Below, one piece after another: positions 8,073 through 16,084 of a DNA stretch of 62,569 bases (position 1 is its first letter; each line of letters starts with the position of its first letter). Below the pieces are notes generated by a model. That model was not told the DNA's origin, searched no databases, and saw only the letters and a program-made list of their open reading frames with translations. Origin of the DNA: an uncultured bacterium (GTDB lineage Bacteria > Bacillota > Limnochordia > DTU080 > JAAYLA01); assembly GCA_937983075.1 (NCBI GenBank), contig CALKAQ010000170.1, positions 1 to 62,569 on the forward strand, given 5' to 3'. The translations under genes were made by a program, and so were the position numbers.

Positions 8073-8530
8073 GGTTCACTCCAGAGGCGGCGCCGAGCCC
8101 TTGGCTCGACGGTGTCCCACCTGATCCTTCGTACTTTGAATGTATAAAAGGGGCGACAGCAGGGGGTATAGCTCGAAAGGACTAGGACAAATCACTTCCC
8201 AAAGGGGGCTGAATGCGCAAACCCGCTTCAGAAAGGCGTTTTTGGCGGGTGGCAAAAAATGACTCATCACAAAAATCGGGTCAATTGTGCTTAAAATAGA
8301 GTTAAATGACCCGAACGGCTACCGGTATGATTGTCCCAAACTTTTTGTACGATCGGCCCTGGATTATGCATTCGGGAGCCTCGGACGCTGACGGCGCTGC
8401 AGCGTTAAAGGGCCGTTGCAGCGGGCGTTGCCGTGGTGTTGGAGCGGTGGGGGTGCGAGCATGGCCTGCAACGTTTCAAGGCGCGACGCGCATCGGTTAT
8501 ACTGAAAGCAGGGAATTGGAGGCAACATGG
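8073..8530. promoter_or_regulatory. Divergent control region between oxidase block and two-component genes
   Basis: A 458-base stretch without a convincing gene. It contains an inverted repeat CGGGTCA (8277-8283) and TGACCCG (8307-8313) around an AT-rich core, an imperfect ACCCGC/GCGGGT pair (8221-8226, 8245-8250), and a -10-like TATACT at 8498-8503 before the kinase gene. A single GGGGGTATA (8152-region) resembles half of a copper-repressor site but lacks a partner. It probably carries the promoters of both divergent units; I could not place a convincing -35/-10 pair for the minus strand. Confidence 0.45.
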
Positions 8531-9397
8531 ATGTCGCAGCGCAAGCTTAAGCTTTTGCGGAGAATCGCCATATTGGGACCCGGAGTTATCGCCGGGTTGT
8601 TTGAAACTTTGCGCCATCACTATCTGGACGACCGGTTGCCTGGCGCCTACGGCAATGCCGCTACGTTTCTTTTGGTGGTCGTCACTTCGGCTCTGGTGAT
8701 CGCTCAGCTGTTCCGCAGCCTGGATCGCATTGAGGATCGCTTGCGAGCCGAACAGGAACACAACATTCTGCTGCGTGAACGTGACCGAATCGCCCAAGAT
8801 CTGCACGACAGCTTGGGCCAAGGTCTTTTTTTTCTCGACGTGACGTTGGATGATGCCTCCCGCGCGACGGGCTGCAAGATGTCTTGTCCGGCCGCCGCTT
8901 ATTTAAAACAGGCGAAGGAAGGCGTGGATGATCTGCAGCGATCGCTGCGCCAGGCGATTTATCGGCTGCGTTCTACCCAATCGCAGGAGGACTTTCTGCT
9001 CAACGTGCGTCAATACTTAGATCAAATCGCCGAGCAATCGGGCGTCCGTATCGATGTTAAACGCCTTGAACACAACTGCCGGGAAGACTGTCCGAATTTG
9101 GAAATCGGGATGACCCGGATTTTGCAGGAAGCCGTGTTCAACGCGGTACGGCACGGCAATGCTCGAAGGGTTGCCGTTGATCTTCGCAGCGATGACTGCG
9201 GAGATACGTTGGTGGTGGAGGACGACGGCCAAGGCTTCGATCCGGCACGTGTGCCGGGAGAGGCCGAAGGGCATTTCGGTTTTTCGATGATGCGATGGGA
9301 AGCGGAGCGGTTGGGAGGAACACTAACCGTGGAGAGCGCACCGGGCCGCGGGACGACCGTTCGTTTTGAGCGGCCTCGAGAGGGGAATGACGATTGA
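8531..9397 (+). CDS. NarL-family sensor histidine kinase with two CxxxC pairs
   Basis: 288 residues: two membrane helices (about 13-30 and 42-62), a short linker, a HisKA_3 dimerisation box with phospho-acceptor His92 (AQDLHDSLGQG), and a HATPase domain (EAVFNAVRHG; DDGQGFDP). It has no separate sensor domain, but four Cys stand out: Cys115/Cys119 just after the H-box and Cys183/Cys187 before the ATPase domain, both CxxxC. They could bind a metal or respond to redox state (inference). The ATG at 8531 follows GGAGG with eight bases spacing; a longer frame upstream looks non-coding. Its stop overlaps the TTG start of the response regulator, and it diverges from the oxidase block, which it may control. 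Confidence 0.85.
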   Translation: MSQRKLKLLRRIAILGPGVIAGLFETLRHHYLDDRLPGAYGNAATFLLVVVTSALVIAQLFRSLDRIEDRLRAEQEHNILLRERDRIAQDLHDSLGQGLFFLDVTLDDASRATGCKMSCPAAAYLKQAKEGVDDLQRSLRQAIYRLRSTQSQEDFLLNVRQYLDQIAEQSGVRIDVKRLEHNCREDCPNLEIGMTRILQEAVFNAVRHGNARRVAVDLRSDDCGDTLVVEDDGQGFDPARVPGEAEGHFGFSMMRWEAERLGGTLTVESAPGRGTTVRFERPREGNDD

Positions 9398-10047
9398 GTC
9401 GTACGATCCGAGTACTCATAGCGGATGATCATGAGCTGGCCCGCAAGGGCATTCGCACGATTTTGCAGCGCGATCCGGTGTTTGAGGTGGTGGGCGAGGC
9501 GGCGAACGCCTGGGAAGCGGTGGAGCTCGCCCGCAAGCTCCGGCCCGATTTGGTGCTGATGGACATCCGTATGCCCGGCAACGGCCTCGAAGCGACGCGG
9601 GAAATCAAGGCGGAGCTGCCCGACGTTTCCATTGTTGTCGTCACGGTGTCGCACGACGTCCACGACTTCTTTGAGGCGGTGCGGCGCGGGGCGCAAGGAT
9701 ATTTGTTGAAAAACCTTCCGGCCGATGAATGGACGCAATACTTGAGAAGCATCGTCAACAGCGAAGTGCCGTTGTCACGCACCGTCGCTGAGCGCATTTT
9801 GCGCGAAATTCAGGCGGCCATCCCTGCTGCCGGTTCGGTGGTCCAGGATGTGCTGACACAGCGCGAGCGGGAAATCTTGGCGGAAGTCGCACGCGGCGCA
9901 ACGAACCGAGAGATTGCGGAGAAACTGAACATATCCAAATACACGGTGAAAAACCACGTGAAAAACATTCTCGAGAAGCTCAATTTGGACAATCGGACCC
10001 AATTGGCCCGTTTCGCCATTGAAAATCGTCTGGAAATCACCCGGTAG
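9394..10047 (+). CDS. NarL/FixJ-family response regulator
   Basis: 217 residues. Receiver domain (residues ~5-120) with acidic pair in IADDHE, phospho-acceptor Asp in LVLMDIRMP and the conserved Lys in YLLKNLP; C-terminal LuxR-type helix-turn-helix (REREILAEVARGATNREIAEKL, then KYTVKNHVKNILEKL). It is the DNA-binding partner of the kinase just upstream. The start is a TTG overlapping the kinase stop (TTGA), with AGAGGGG eight bases upstream, so the two are coupled. Likely target is the divergent respiratory block, by position only. Confidence 0.9.
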   Translation: MSRTIRVLIADDHELARKGIRTILQRDPVFEVVGEAANAWEAVELARKLRPDLVLMDIRMPGNGLEATREIKAELPDVSIVVVTVSHDVHDFFEAVRRGAQGYLLKNLPADEWTQYLRSIVNSEVPLSRTVAERILREIQAAIPAAGSVVQDVLTQREREILAEVARGATNREIAEKLNISKYTVKNHVKNILEKLNLDNRTQLARFAIENRLEITR

Positions 10048-10102
10048 CCTCGCCGCATGGCGACTCGTCCTCGGCCGATCGTTTGCCCATCCGCCGCATG
10101 CT

Positions 10103-10585
10103 CTACAGCTGCTCCAAAGCGGCGAGCACCTCATCGACGTGGCCTTTGACTTTCACCTTGCGAAACACTTTGCGGAGAATACCGTCAGGCCCGATGATAA
10201 AGGTGGAGCGCTCAACCCCCCAATACTTGCGGCCGAACATGCTTTTTTCCACCCAGGCGCCATAGGCTCGGATGGCCTTGGCTTCTTCATCGGACAGCAG
10301 GGTATACGGAAGCGCGTGCTTCGCCTTGAACTTTTGATGCGACGCCACGCTGTCCGGGCTGACTCCGAGCACCACGGCGCCGGCCGCTTGAATCCGCTCG
10401 ATACGATCGCGAAAATCGCACGCCTCTCGAGTACATCCCGGCGTATTGTTTTTGGGGTACATGAACAGTACGACGGTCCGCCCTGCGAAATCCGCAAGCC
10501 GTACGATCTCGCCTTGATCATTCGGCAAGGCAAAATCGGGAGCCGGATCGCCTTCCGTCACACGCTTTTCCGGACTGTCTGCCAT
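10103..10585 (-). CDS. bcp: Thioredoxin-dependent peroxiredoxin, Bcp/PrxQ type
   Basis: 160 residues, the usual Bcp length. It carries the peroxidatic Cys and the resolving Cys five residues later in the PKNNTPGCTREACDFRD motif (TPGCTxEAC), and ends with the helical part typical of the family. It reduces hydrogen peroxide and organic peroxides in the cytosol using thioredoxin. The ATG at 10585 lies seven bases after GAGAGGTGAG; a GTG nine bases earlier falls within that site. It converges with the response regulator and diverges from the phosphatase gene. Confidence 0.93.
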   Translation of the reverse strand: MADSPEKRVTEGDPAPDFALPNDQGEIVRLADFAGRTVVLFMYPKNNTPGCTREACDFRDRIERIQAAGAVVLGVSPDSVASHQKFKAKHALPYTLLSDEEAKAIRAYGAWVEKSMFGRKYWGVERSTFIIGPDGILRKVFRKVKVKGHVDEVLAALEQL

Positions 10586-10773
10586 GGGACTCACCTCTCG
10601 TGCTCAGATTCGCCATGGGGCACCGTACTCCTGGAAGATGTTTCGGTGTCAGGGGCAAGGCAAGATGGATTGTTGCAGGAATTTATTTGTGGTGAGTGGT
10701 ATTCAACGACAACGAAGGAAGGTTCGAAAAAGTCCGTCGAACCGGACGCCCCCGATACAGAAAGGTGATGATC

Positions 10774-13056
10774 ATGCTGCGGAACAAACGGAGTCTCGCA
10801 TGGCTCGGCGCGATCATGGCCGTTGTGGTGTTGGCGGCGGCAAGCGCTCAGGCTGCCGACATGTTTGGCGACGCGCCGTCGGGCGATCCAGGCTTGCGGC
10901 TGACCGGCCTGCTTTTGACTTGGCAGCGCGATCCGACGACAACGATGACCATCGATTGGCATTTCGGACCCGTGGACGCGAACACGGTGACGCCGGCGCC
11001 GCTTCTCGCTTATCGGGCGAGCGGCGACGATGACTGGAAAGTCGTCGAGGGCACGGTGGATCGTCAGACGCTGGAATCACGCGTGATCCACCGGGTTGAA
11101 TTGACCGGTTTGCAGCCAAACACGAAGTACGAATTTCAGATGCTCGGGCACGACAAAGTTTATCACTTTTATACGATGCCCGCGGACCTCAGTGAGCCAA
11201 TCCGCTTTGCCGTCGGCGGCGACACGAGGCACTCCCAGGCCATGCTCGAAAAAACAAACCGGGTGTTTGTTCGGTACGATCCCCACTTTATCGTTTGGGG
11301 CGGCGATTTGGCTTACGCCGACAATTCACGGCACAGCGACTGGCACGAATGGTTCCAGGGAATCCTCAACACTTTGGTGACTGAGGACGGTCGGGTCATT
11401 CCGGTCCTCAACGCCATCGGCAACCATGAAGTGAATGAGTTCTACTGGTTCGCTCATTCTGGCTATGAACCGACCGATGAATGGCGCAACCGCATCGGAG
11501 GCCTATTTTACAATCTCCTCGCGTTCCCGGGGCATCCCGGATACGGCGTCATCGATTTCGGCGATTATTTGAGCCTCATCTTCCTCGATACGGATCACGG
11601 CGTTCCGATGGAGGGCGAGCAGACCGAGTGGCTCAAGCAGGTGCTCGCCGAACGGGAGCACGTGCGGTATAAGATACCGGTTTACCACGTACCGGGGTAT
11701 CCTTCGCATCGGGAATTCGACGGCGAAGTTCGTCGGCGGGTGCGCGAGCTTTGGGTGCCGCTGTTCGAACAGTACGGGGTTGAAGTGGCGTTTGAACACG
11801 ATGACCACCTGTACAAGCGTACGGTGCCGATTCGCGGCAATCAGCCGCACCCGGAAGGGATCGTCTTCATCGGTGATGGTGCTTGGGGCGTCGATGTTCG
11901 TTCGTCTCACGATGTCGAGACGACTTGGTACTTGGACAGAGCTGCTTCGGTGCGGCACGGAATTCTCGTCACGCTGTACGAGGATCGGCACCACTACCTG
12001 ATGGTTGACGAGGACGGCAACGAGTTCGATGAGTTCGATCCTCGCCCCGCCGTACGCATTGAAGCTCCGGTATGGTCGGGGCAAGCGCCGCTCGACGTCG
12101 CGTTCACGGCACTGGCGACATCGTTTGACTTCAGCCAGTTCAACAAATTGACGTTGGGTGTCGATGGTTTCGAGTACGGGGCAGGCATTGCGTCCTATGA
12201 GTGGGATTTGGGCGATGGTGATTTCATCCCGGGTGACTCTCAGATCACGTACACGTTCACCGAAAACGGCATCTACCATGTGCGTGTACGCGTGCAGGAC
12301 ACCTTTGGCAACACTGCCGTTTCCGAGCCGTTGATGGTGGTTGTGGGCAATACGGCTCCGGAGCCGATGATCGAAAATCCGCCGTTCGGCGCGATTTACG
12401 TGCCAGGACGCACAATCGTGCTGCAGGGCGCCGCCCATGATGAAGAAGACGGCATCTTGCCGGATGACGCTCTCCGGTGGGAAGTCATGCTGGAAGGATC
12501 GAGTCCGGCGCTGCCCAATGAACGCCTCGTCTTCCAAGCGAGCGGCAACGCAGTCGAGTTCAACATCGGCGCCGAGGACTTTGGCTGGAACACCGATGGT
12601 TCGTACCTAGTGCGTTTGGTCGCCACGGACAGCGAAGGTCTTGCCGACGCCGTTGAGCAGCGTGTTCGCTTTGTACGCCTTCAGGCTGAAGCGGCAGACG
12701 TTCTGGCGTCAGTGAGCATCCGACCGACGGACGATGAAGACGGTGAGAAGCACGTTGTCCTTGCCGAACAAGGGGCATACATTGCTTTCCGGGATGTCAA
12801 TTTGACGGGGCAGACGATGGCGTTCGTACGTGCCAAAGCACCGCAGGGCGGATTGCTTGAGCTGCGCCTTGACGGGCCTGACGGCGAATCCATCGCCATT
12901 GCACCTGTTCCGCCTGGCGACGAGTGGCAAGCGGTCATGATGCCGTTCACGGCACCGGTCGCAGACGTACACGACTTCTACGTCGTTCTTGTGTTGTTGC
13001 ACCAGGGACACGTAGAGCTCAACTGGATTCAGCTCATTGGACCCGGCTTGCCGTAA
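10774..13056 (+). CDS. Secreted purple-acid-phosphatase-like metallophosphoesterase with PKD and C-terminal carbohydrate-binding-like domain
   Basis: 760 residues with a clear signal peptide (to about residue 29, ending AQA). Domains in order: an FN3-like N-terminal domain of the purple acid phosphatase type (~45-135), a metallophosphoesterase domain (~140-410), a PKD-like domain (~430-530, YEWDLGDGD), a second Ig-like domain and a C-terminal beta-sandwich resembling CBM6. Metal-binding blocks are visible: GGDTR, GGDLAYAD, AIGNHEV, YHVPGYPSH and EHDDHLYKR. The enzyme would release phosphate from organic esters outside the cell; the substrate is unknown. ATG 10774 follows AAAGGTG. It is followed by two hairpins, so likely monocistronic. 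Confidence 0.83.
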   Translation: MLRNKRSLAWLGAIMAVVVLAAASAQAADMFGDAPSGDPGLRLTGLLLTWQRDPTTTMTIDWHFGPVDANTVTPAPLLAYRASGDDDWKVVEGTVDRQTLESRVIHRVELTGLQPNTKYEFQMLGHDKVYHFYTMPADLSEPIRFAVGGDTRHSQAMLEKTNRVFVRYDPHFIVWGGDLAYADNSRHSDWHEWFQGILNTLVTEDGRVIPVLNAIGNHEVNEFYWFAHSGYEPTDEWRNRIGGLFYNLLAFPGHPGYGVIDFGDYLSLIFLDTDHGVPMEGEQTEWLKQVLAEREHVRYKIPVYHVPGYPSHREFDGEVRRRVRELWVPLFEQYGVEVAFEHDDHLYKRTVPIRGNQPHPEGIVFIGDGAWGVDVRSSHDVETTWYLDRAASVRHGILVTLYEDRHHYLMVDEDGNEFDEFDPRPAVRIEAPVWSGQAPLDVAFTALATSFDFSQFNKLTLGVDGFEYGAGIASYEWDLGDGDFIPGDSQITYTFTENGIYHVRVRVQDTFGNTAVSEPLMVVVGNTAPEPMIENPPFGAIYVPGRTIVLQGAAHDEEDGILPDDALRWEVMLEGSSPALPNERLVFQASGNAVEFNIGAEDFGWNTDGSYLVRLVATDSEGLADAVEQRVRFVRLQAEAADVLASVSIRPTDDEDGEKHVVLAEQGAYIAFRDVNLTGQTMAFVRAKAPQGGLLELRLDGPDGESIAIAPVPPGDEWQAVMMPFTAPVADVHDFYVVLVLLHQGHVELNWIQLIGPGLP

Positions 13057-13077
13057 ATGACACATGGATCAGCCAGA

Positions 13078-13119
13078 GCAGGGCGTATCCCGGTCGGTAC
13101 CGGCCGGGATACGCCCTGC
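13078..13119. terminator. Long perfect hairpin after the phosphatase gene
   Basis: Sixteen-base perfect arms (13078-13093 and 13104-13119) with a ten-base loop that itself contains the palindrome CGGTACCG. There is no U-run afterwards, so this may be a processing or stability element rather than a classic terminator. Confidence 0.6.
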
Positions 13120-13161
13120 GCACGGCAGCGTGGTACCCAATAACTGGAGTCTCATCGTCCC

Positions 13162-13191
13162 GAGCCCCTCTCCGCAAAAGGAGGGGGGCTC
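13162..13191 (+). terminator. GC-rich terminator hairpin
   Basis: Arms GAGCCCCTCTCC and GGAGGGGGGCTC with one or two mismatches and a GCAAAA loop, followed by TTCGT. It lies about 100 bases after the phosphatase stop. Confidence 0.55.
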
Positions 13192-13451
13192 TTCGTATGC
13201 AACCTTACGAACGAGAGCACACATCCTCAGCCTCGACGTCGATCCGCTAGTGAAGGAAGCTGTCAAGGTCTATCCGTATGGCCGTGATCAGTCCGTTGAG
13301 TAACGGATGAGTCGGACGGGAGCGTATGCAGGACGCATCTCCGATCCATCCGGCGTACGGAATCGGCAAGTTCTCACCACGACAAAATTGGCATGCCGCG
13401 GGCATGCCTGGTCTGCTTGCGCGCCCGGGCGATTGGGTGCCAATCGTACGT

Positions 13452-14549
13452 CTATTCTTCTACGGCATCGAATTTCGCCGTCAGTGTGAGCAGCATGACG
13501 CCGCTCAGGTGATTGCTCAAATGGACGTTGTCCTGAGGAGGCTCGCTCCAGTCGGGGCCATGGATGCCATCCGGTGAACGGGCAGCCCAAGCCGAATCGG
13601 CGTTTTTCTTGAGTATTGTGCGGATCACCGCGTCGCCGCCGACGGCGCGGTCGAATTCCACGAGGTAGCGGATGAAGATGCCGACAAACAGGCCGCCATC
13701 GCCTTGGCCGGAGCGGTGAAAGATGCCGTCGTCCTTCGTAAAGTGCGCCAGGGCAGCGACGACGTTACGGCCAGCTTTTTCAAGGTATTCCGCTTCGCCC
13801 GTCGCTTCCCACAGGGCGACTCCGGCGCCGATGTATGTTCCCTGATTATAGGTGAACAGCCAGTTTTTATCGATGCGTCCGTCGCCGCGGCGGTTGATGC
13901 CATCCCATATGAGATGCGTTTCGGGATCAAGCAGCGTCGTTTCCAGCCACGTATAGATCTTTTTCGCCCAGTTGAGGTATTCCGGGTCGCCGGTAATTTG
14001 ATACAGCCGTGCAGCCAGTATGACTGCCGGCCCGTTGGAGGGAGCATTTTTGTAATCGAGCTGGCTTTTTCGCCACGGAATGCCGCCGCCAAACGCATCG
14101 TTCCATCCGTTGGCGACTTCGTCCCAAAGTTCCAAAGCGTGGTTTAAATAGACGTCTTGTCCGGTCAACGTGTAGGCCCGGAGCATGGCGAGCCCCATCC
14201 ACAACATATCGTCATAGTAGTCATTGATTAAACTGCCGCCGTTGCGCTGCAACAGGCCGATCCGAAGAGCTCCCACTTGATTCAAGTACCATGGATCCTC
14301 GGTTAGTTCGTAGCCGTCCAAAAGAGCGTCGATTGCGTGGGCTTGCCACCAGTAGTGAAACTGCCTGTCGCAAGTTCGGCATGGGTAGCCGTTGTCGAAC
14401 ATGCCGATGCTGCCGTTCCAGTAGTGATCAATTAAAGCGCGCAGGGATGTTTCGGCCATTTCGGTGCGCGTCAGCGCAGCGGTCGTTGCGGCGGTCAATC
14501 CGAACAGCGAAAAGACGATGATTATGGAAAACATGAGTCGCGTTCTCAA
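13452..14549 (-). CDS. Secreted GH76-family alpha-1,6-mannanase-like glycoside hydrolase
   Basis: 365 residues with a signal peptide (to about residue 25). The fold is an (alpha/alpha) barrel, seen as repeated helical motifs. The GH76 catalytic acid pair is Asp113-Asp114 in NDYYDDMLW, and the family motif FHYWWQAHAIDALLDGY is at residues 64-80. GH76 enzymes cleave alpha-1,6-mannan backbones, for example of fungal cell walls, or related mannose-containing bacterial polymers. A CRTC Cys pair (57, 60) is unusual. The TTG start follows AAGGAG with seven bases spacing. It is transcribed divergently from the FN3 protein gene 83 bases away. Confidence 0.85.
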   Translation of the reverse strand: MRTRLMFSIIIVFSLFGLTAATTAALTRTEMAETSLRALIDHYWNGSIGMFDNGYPCRTCDRQFHYWWQAHAIDALLDGYELTEDPWYLNQVGALRIGLLQRNGGSLINDYYDDMLWMGLAMLRAYTLTGQDVYLNHALELWDEVANGWNDAFGGGIPWRKSQLDYKNAPSNGPAVILAARLYQITGDPEYLNWAKKIYTWLETTLLDPETHLIWDGINRRGDGRIDKNWLFTYNQGTYIGAGVALWEATGEAEYLEKAGRNVVAALAHFTKDDGIFHRSGQGDGGLFVGIFIRYLVEFDRAVGGDAVIRTILKKNADSAWAARSPDGIHGPDWSEPPQDNVHLSNHLSGVMLLTLTAKFDAVEE

Positions 14550-14632
14550 TGGTTGTCTCCTTGACTGATGGTGAAAAGTTACATTAGAATATTTTCATTA
14601 GCATTGACTTTTTGTTACAGGAGGTTGAAACA

Positions 14633-15802
14633 GTGAAAAGACTTCGTGTCCTGATGGCGCTTACCTGCCTCGCACTTGTTTTTGGTACAACAAGTGTGTC
14701 GGCGATTGAGATAATTTCAGGACCGTTCATTCAACTTACCGACGAGAATGAAGTGACGTTGACTTTCCAAACGCGGCTCCCTGGCATGTCGAGGGTAGAA
14801 TACGGTACAACGGCTGATCTCGGTCAAACAACGGAGCTCTTTTATGCACTCGATTCGTTTCACAGGCATGTTTTGCAAGATATCGAAGTTGACACCGAAT
14901 ATTATTACCGAATTATTGCTGAGGATTTTCTCGGGAACAGAACCATTGAAGAAGGCGTCTTTGTTTCGCCTGCGCTCGGTGATGTACATACGCTGCAGAT
15001 CCACGGTGACGGCGAAGGCTTGGTCCTTACCTGGAACCGCGCTTTCGGTGCTGTAAGTTACGAAGTGCAGCGGGGCACGAGTGCATCCGGTCCGTTTGAG
15101 GCCATTGCGACGGTGGAAGGAACTAGCTATCGCGACGAGTCAGTAGAGAATGTCGGGTCAGCGTTCTATGTCATCGTGCCGATTGCGCGTGACGGCGAGA
15201 AAGGTGATCCGTCGGAAGTTGCGGCGCCGCAATTTATCACATTGGATTTGAAAGAGTGGGTAAACCGGGACGGGATTTCTTGGGACAGCAATCCGTCCGA
15301 TCAGAACTTAGACTCAACCGGATGGGGCCTCCCGGCTGAGGAGCTGCCGAAAGGCGATTTCACGTTGCGCTGGGACAGCACGACTGAAGTCCCCTTCAAG
15401 GGCTTTTACACTGCTGACGGTGAAAAGAACACCATTACCGTGGACGGTCAAGTGATTCCGGTGCCGCCGGGCTCCTACCGCGGCCTTTGGCTGTTGGTCG
15501 TGAGCACGCATGGAGACACCATCGGAGCGGACTTGATTCTCAATTACCGAGACGGCAGTCAGGACGTCTACAAGGTGTCTGCGACCGACTGGTGTTTGGG
15601 AAGCCCCGTCGCCGGCGAGAAAATGCTCATCAAGCCTCCGTACCGAATGTCTCAAACCGGTCGGGAAAATCTCTCCTGTGGCGTGTGGCTGTTGGAAGAG
15701 TACGAGGTGAACCCGGACTTGATTCTTGAAAGCATCGTGCTTCCCAAGGATCCGCCCGGGGAAACCGAGCTTCACATTCTCGGCATCACTTTGCGACTCT
15801 AA
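14633..15802 (+). CDS. Exported FN3-domain protein, paralog of the gene at 33229
   Basis: 389 residues: signal peptide (to about residue 24, VSA), an FN3-like domain close to the N-terminal domain of purple acid phosphatases (SRVEYGTTADL; LDSFHRHVLQ; EYYYRI), a second FN3 domain (YEVQRGTSASGPFE), then a ~190-residue beta-rich domain of unknown type with two Cys. No catalytic motif is evident, so it is probably a binding or structural surface protein. The same first two domains, including LDxFHRHV, recur in the protein at 33229. GTG start preceded by CAGGAGGTT. It ends at a good terminator. Confidence 0.75.
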   Translation: MKRLRVLMALTCLALVFGTTSVSAIEIISGPFIQLTDENEVTLTFQTRLPGMSRVEYGTTADLGQTTELFYALDSFHRHVLQDIEVDTEYYYRIIAEDFLGNRTIEEGVFVSPALGDVHTLQIHGDGEGLVLTWNRAFGAVSYEVQRGTSASGPFEAIATVEGTSYRDESVENVGSAFYVIVPIARDGEKGDPSEVAAPQFITLDLKEWVNRDGISWDSNPSDQNLDSTGWGLPAEELPKGDFTLRWDSTTEVPFKGFYTADGEKNTITVDGQVIPVPPGSYRGLWLLVVSTHGDTIGADLILNYRDGSQDVYKVSATDWCLGSPVAGEKMLIKPPYRMSQTGRENLSCGVWLLEEYEVNPDLILESIVLPKDPPGETELHILGITLRL

Positions 15803-15825
15803 TGCAGAAATAGCCTCGGAGCAGG

Positions 15826-15853
15826 GGCCGTCCCACAAGGGGCGGCCTTCTTT
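15826..15853 (+). terminator. Rho-independent terminator
   Basis: Arms GGCCGTCCC and GGGGCGGCC around ACAA, followed by TTCTTT. Nearly the same hairpin follows the paralogous gene at 33229. Confidence 0.8.
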
Positions 15854-16008
15854 ATGCCTAGTGCGACGGGGAGGGTATCCTCTTTTCAATCCTTCTACAC
15901 TGTTGCGCTCCGTGTTGGGGGGATCACATAGCCGGGGATCTCGATTTGTCTGCACTGTTTCGATCGGTGTGGTCTCTTTGGCCGGATCAAAAAGATCGCG
16001 GATTTCTA

Positions 16009-16037
16009 TTGACTGTGCTTGCACTCCATGAGAAAAT
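16009..16037 (+). promoter_or_regulatory. Possible promoter of the zinc-ribbon gene
   Basis: TTGACT (16009-16014), 17-base spacer, GAAAAT (16032-16037). Transcription would start about 16045, leaving a short leader before the AAGGAGG site at 16069-16075. Confidence 0.45.
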
Positions 16038-16084
16038 GGTTACGAACAAATGTTCCGTGTTGGGCATCAAGGAGGGCAGAGAGC

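Larger units (their letters stand above)
13057..13451. other. 395-base non-coding stretch with several palindromes
   Basis: No credible gene on either strand. Besides the two hairpins listed separately, it holds GGCATGCC repeated at 13390-13397 and 13401-13408 (each copy is itself a palindrome). The end of the GH76 gene lies at 13452 on the other strand. I see no tRNA or known riboswitch here. Confidence 0.5.

Noticed and set aside
8135..8165. Possible copper-repressor (CsoR-type) operator at a GGGGGTATA sequence near the oxidase block
   Set aside because: Only one half-site is visible; the expected inverted partner is missing.
13304..13330. Hammerhead- or riboswitch-like motif around GGATGAGTCGG
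   Set aside because: The conserved hammerhead core and helices are not present.
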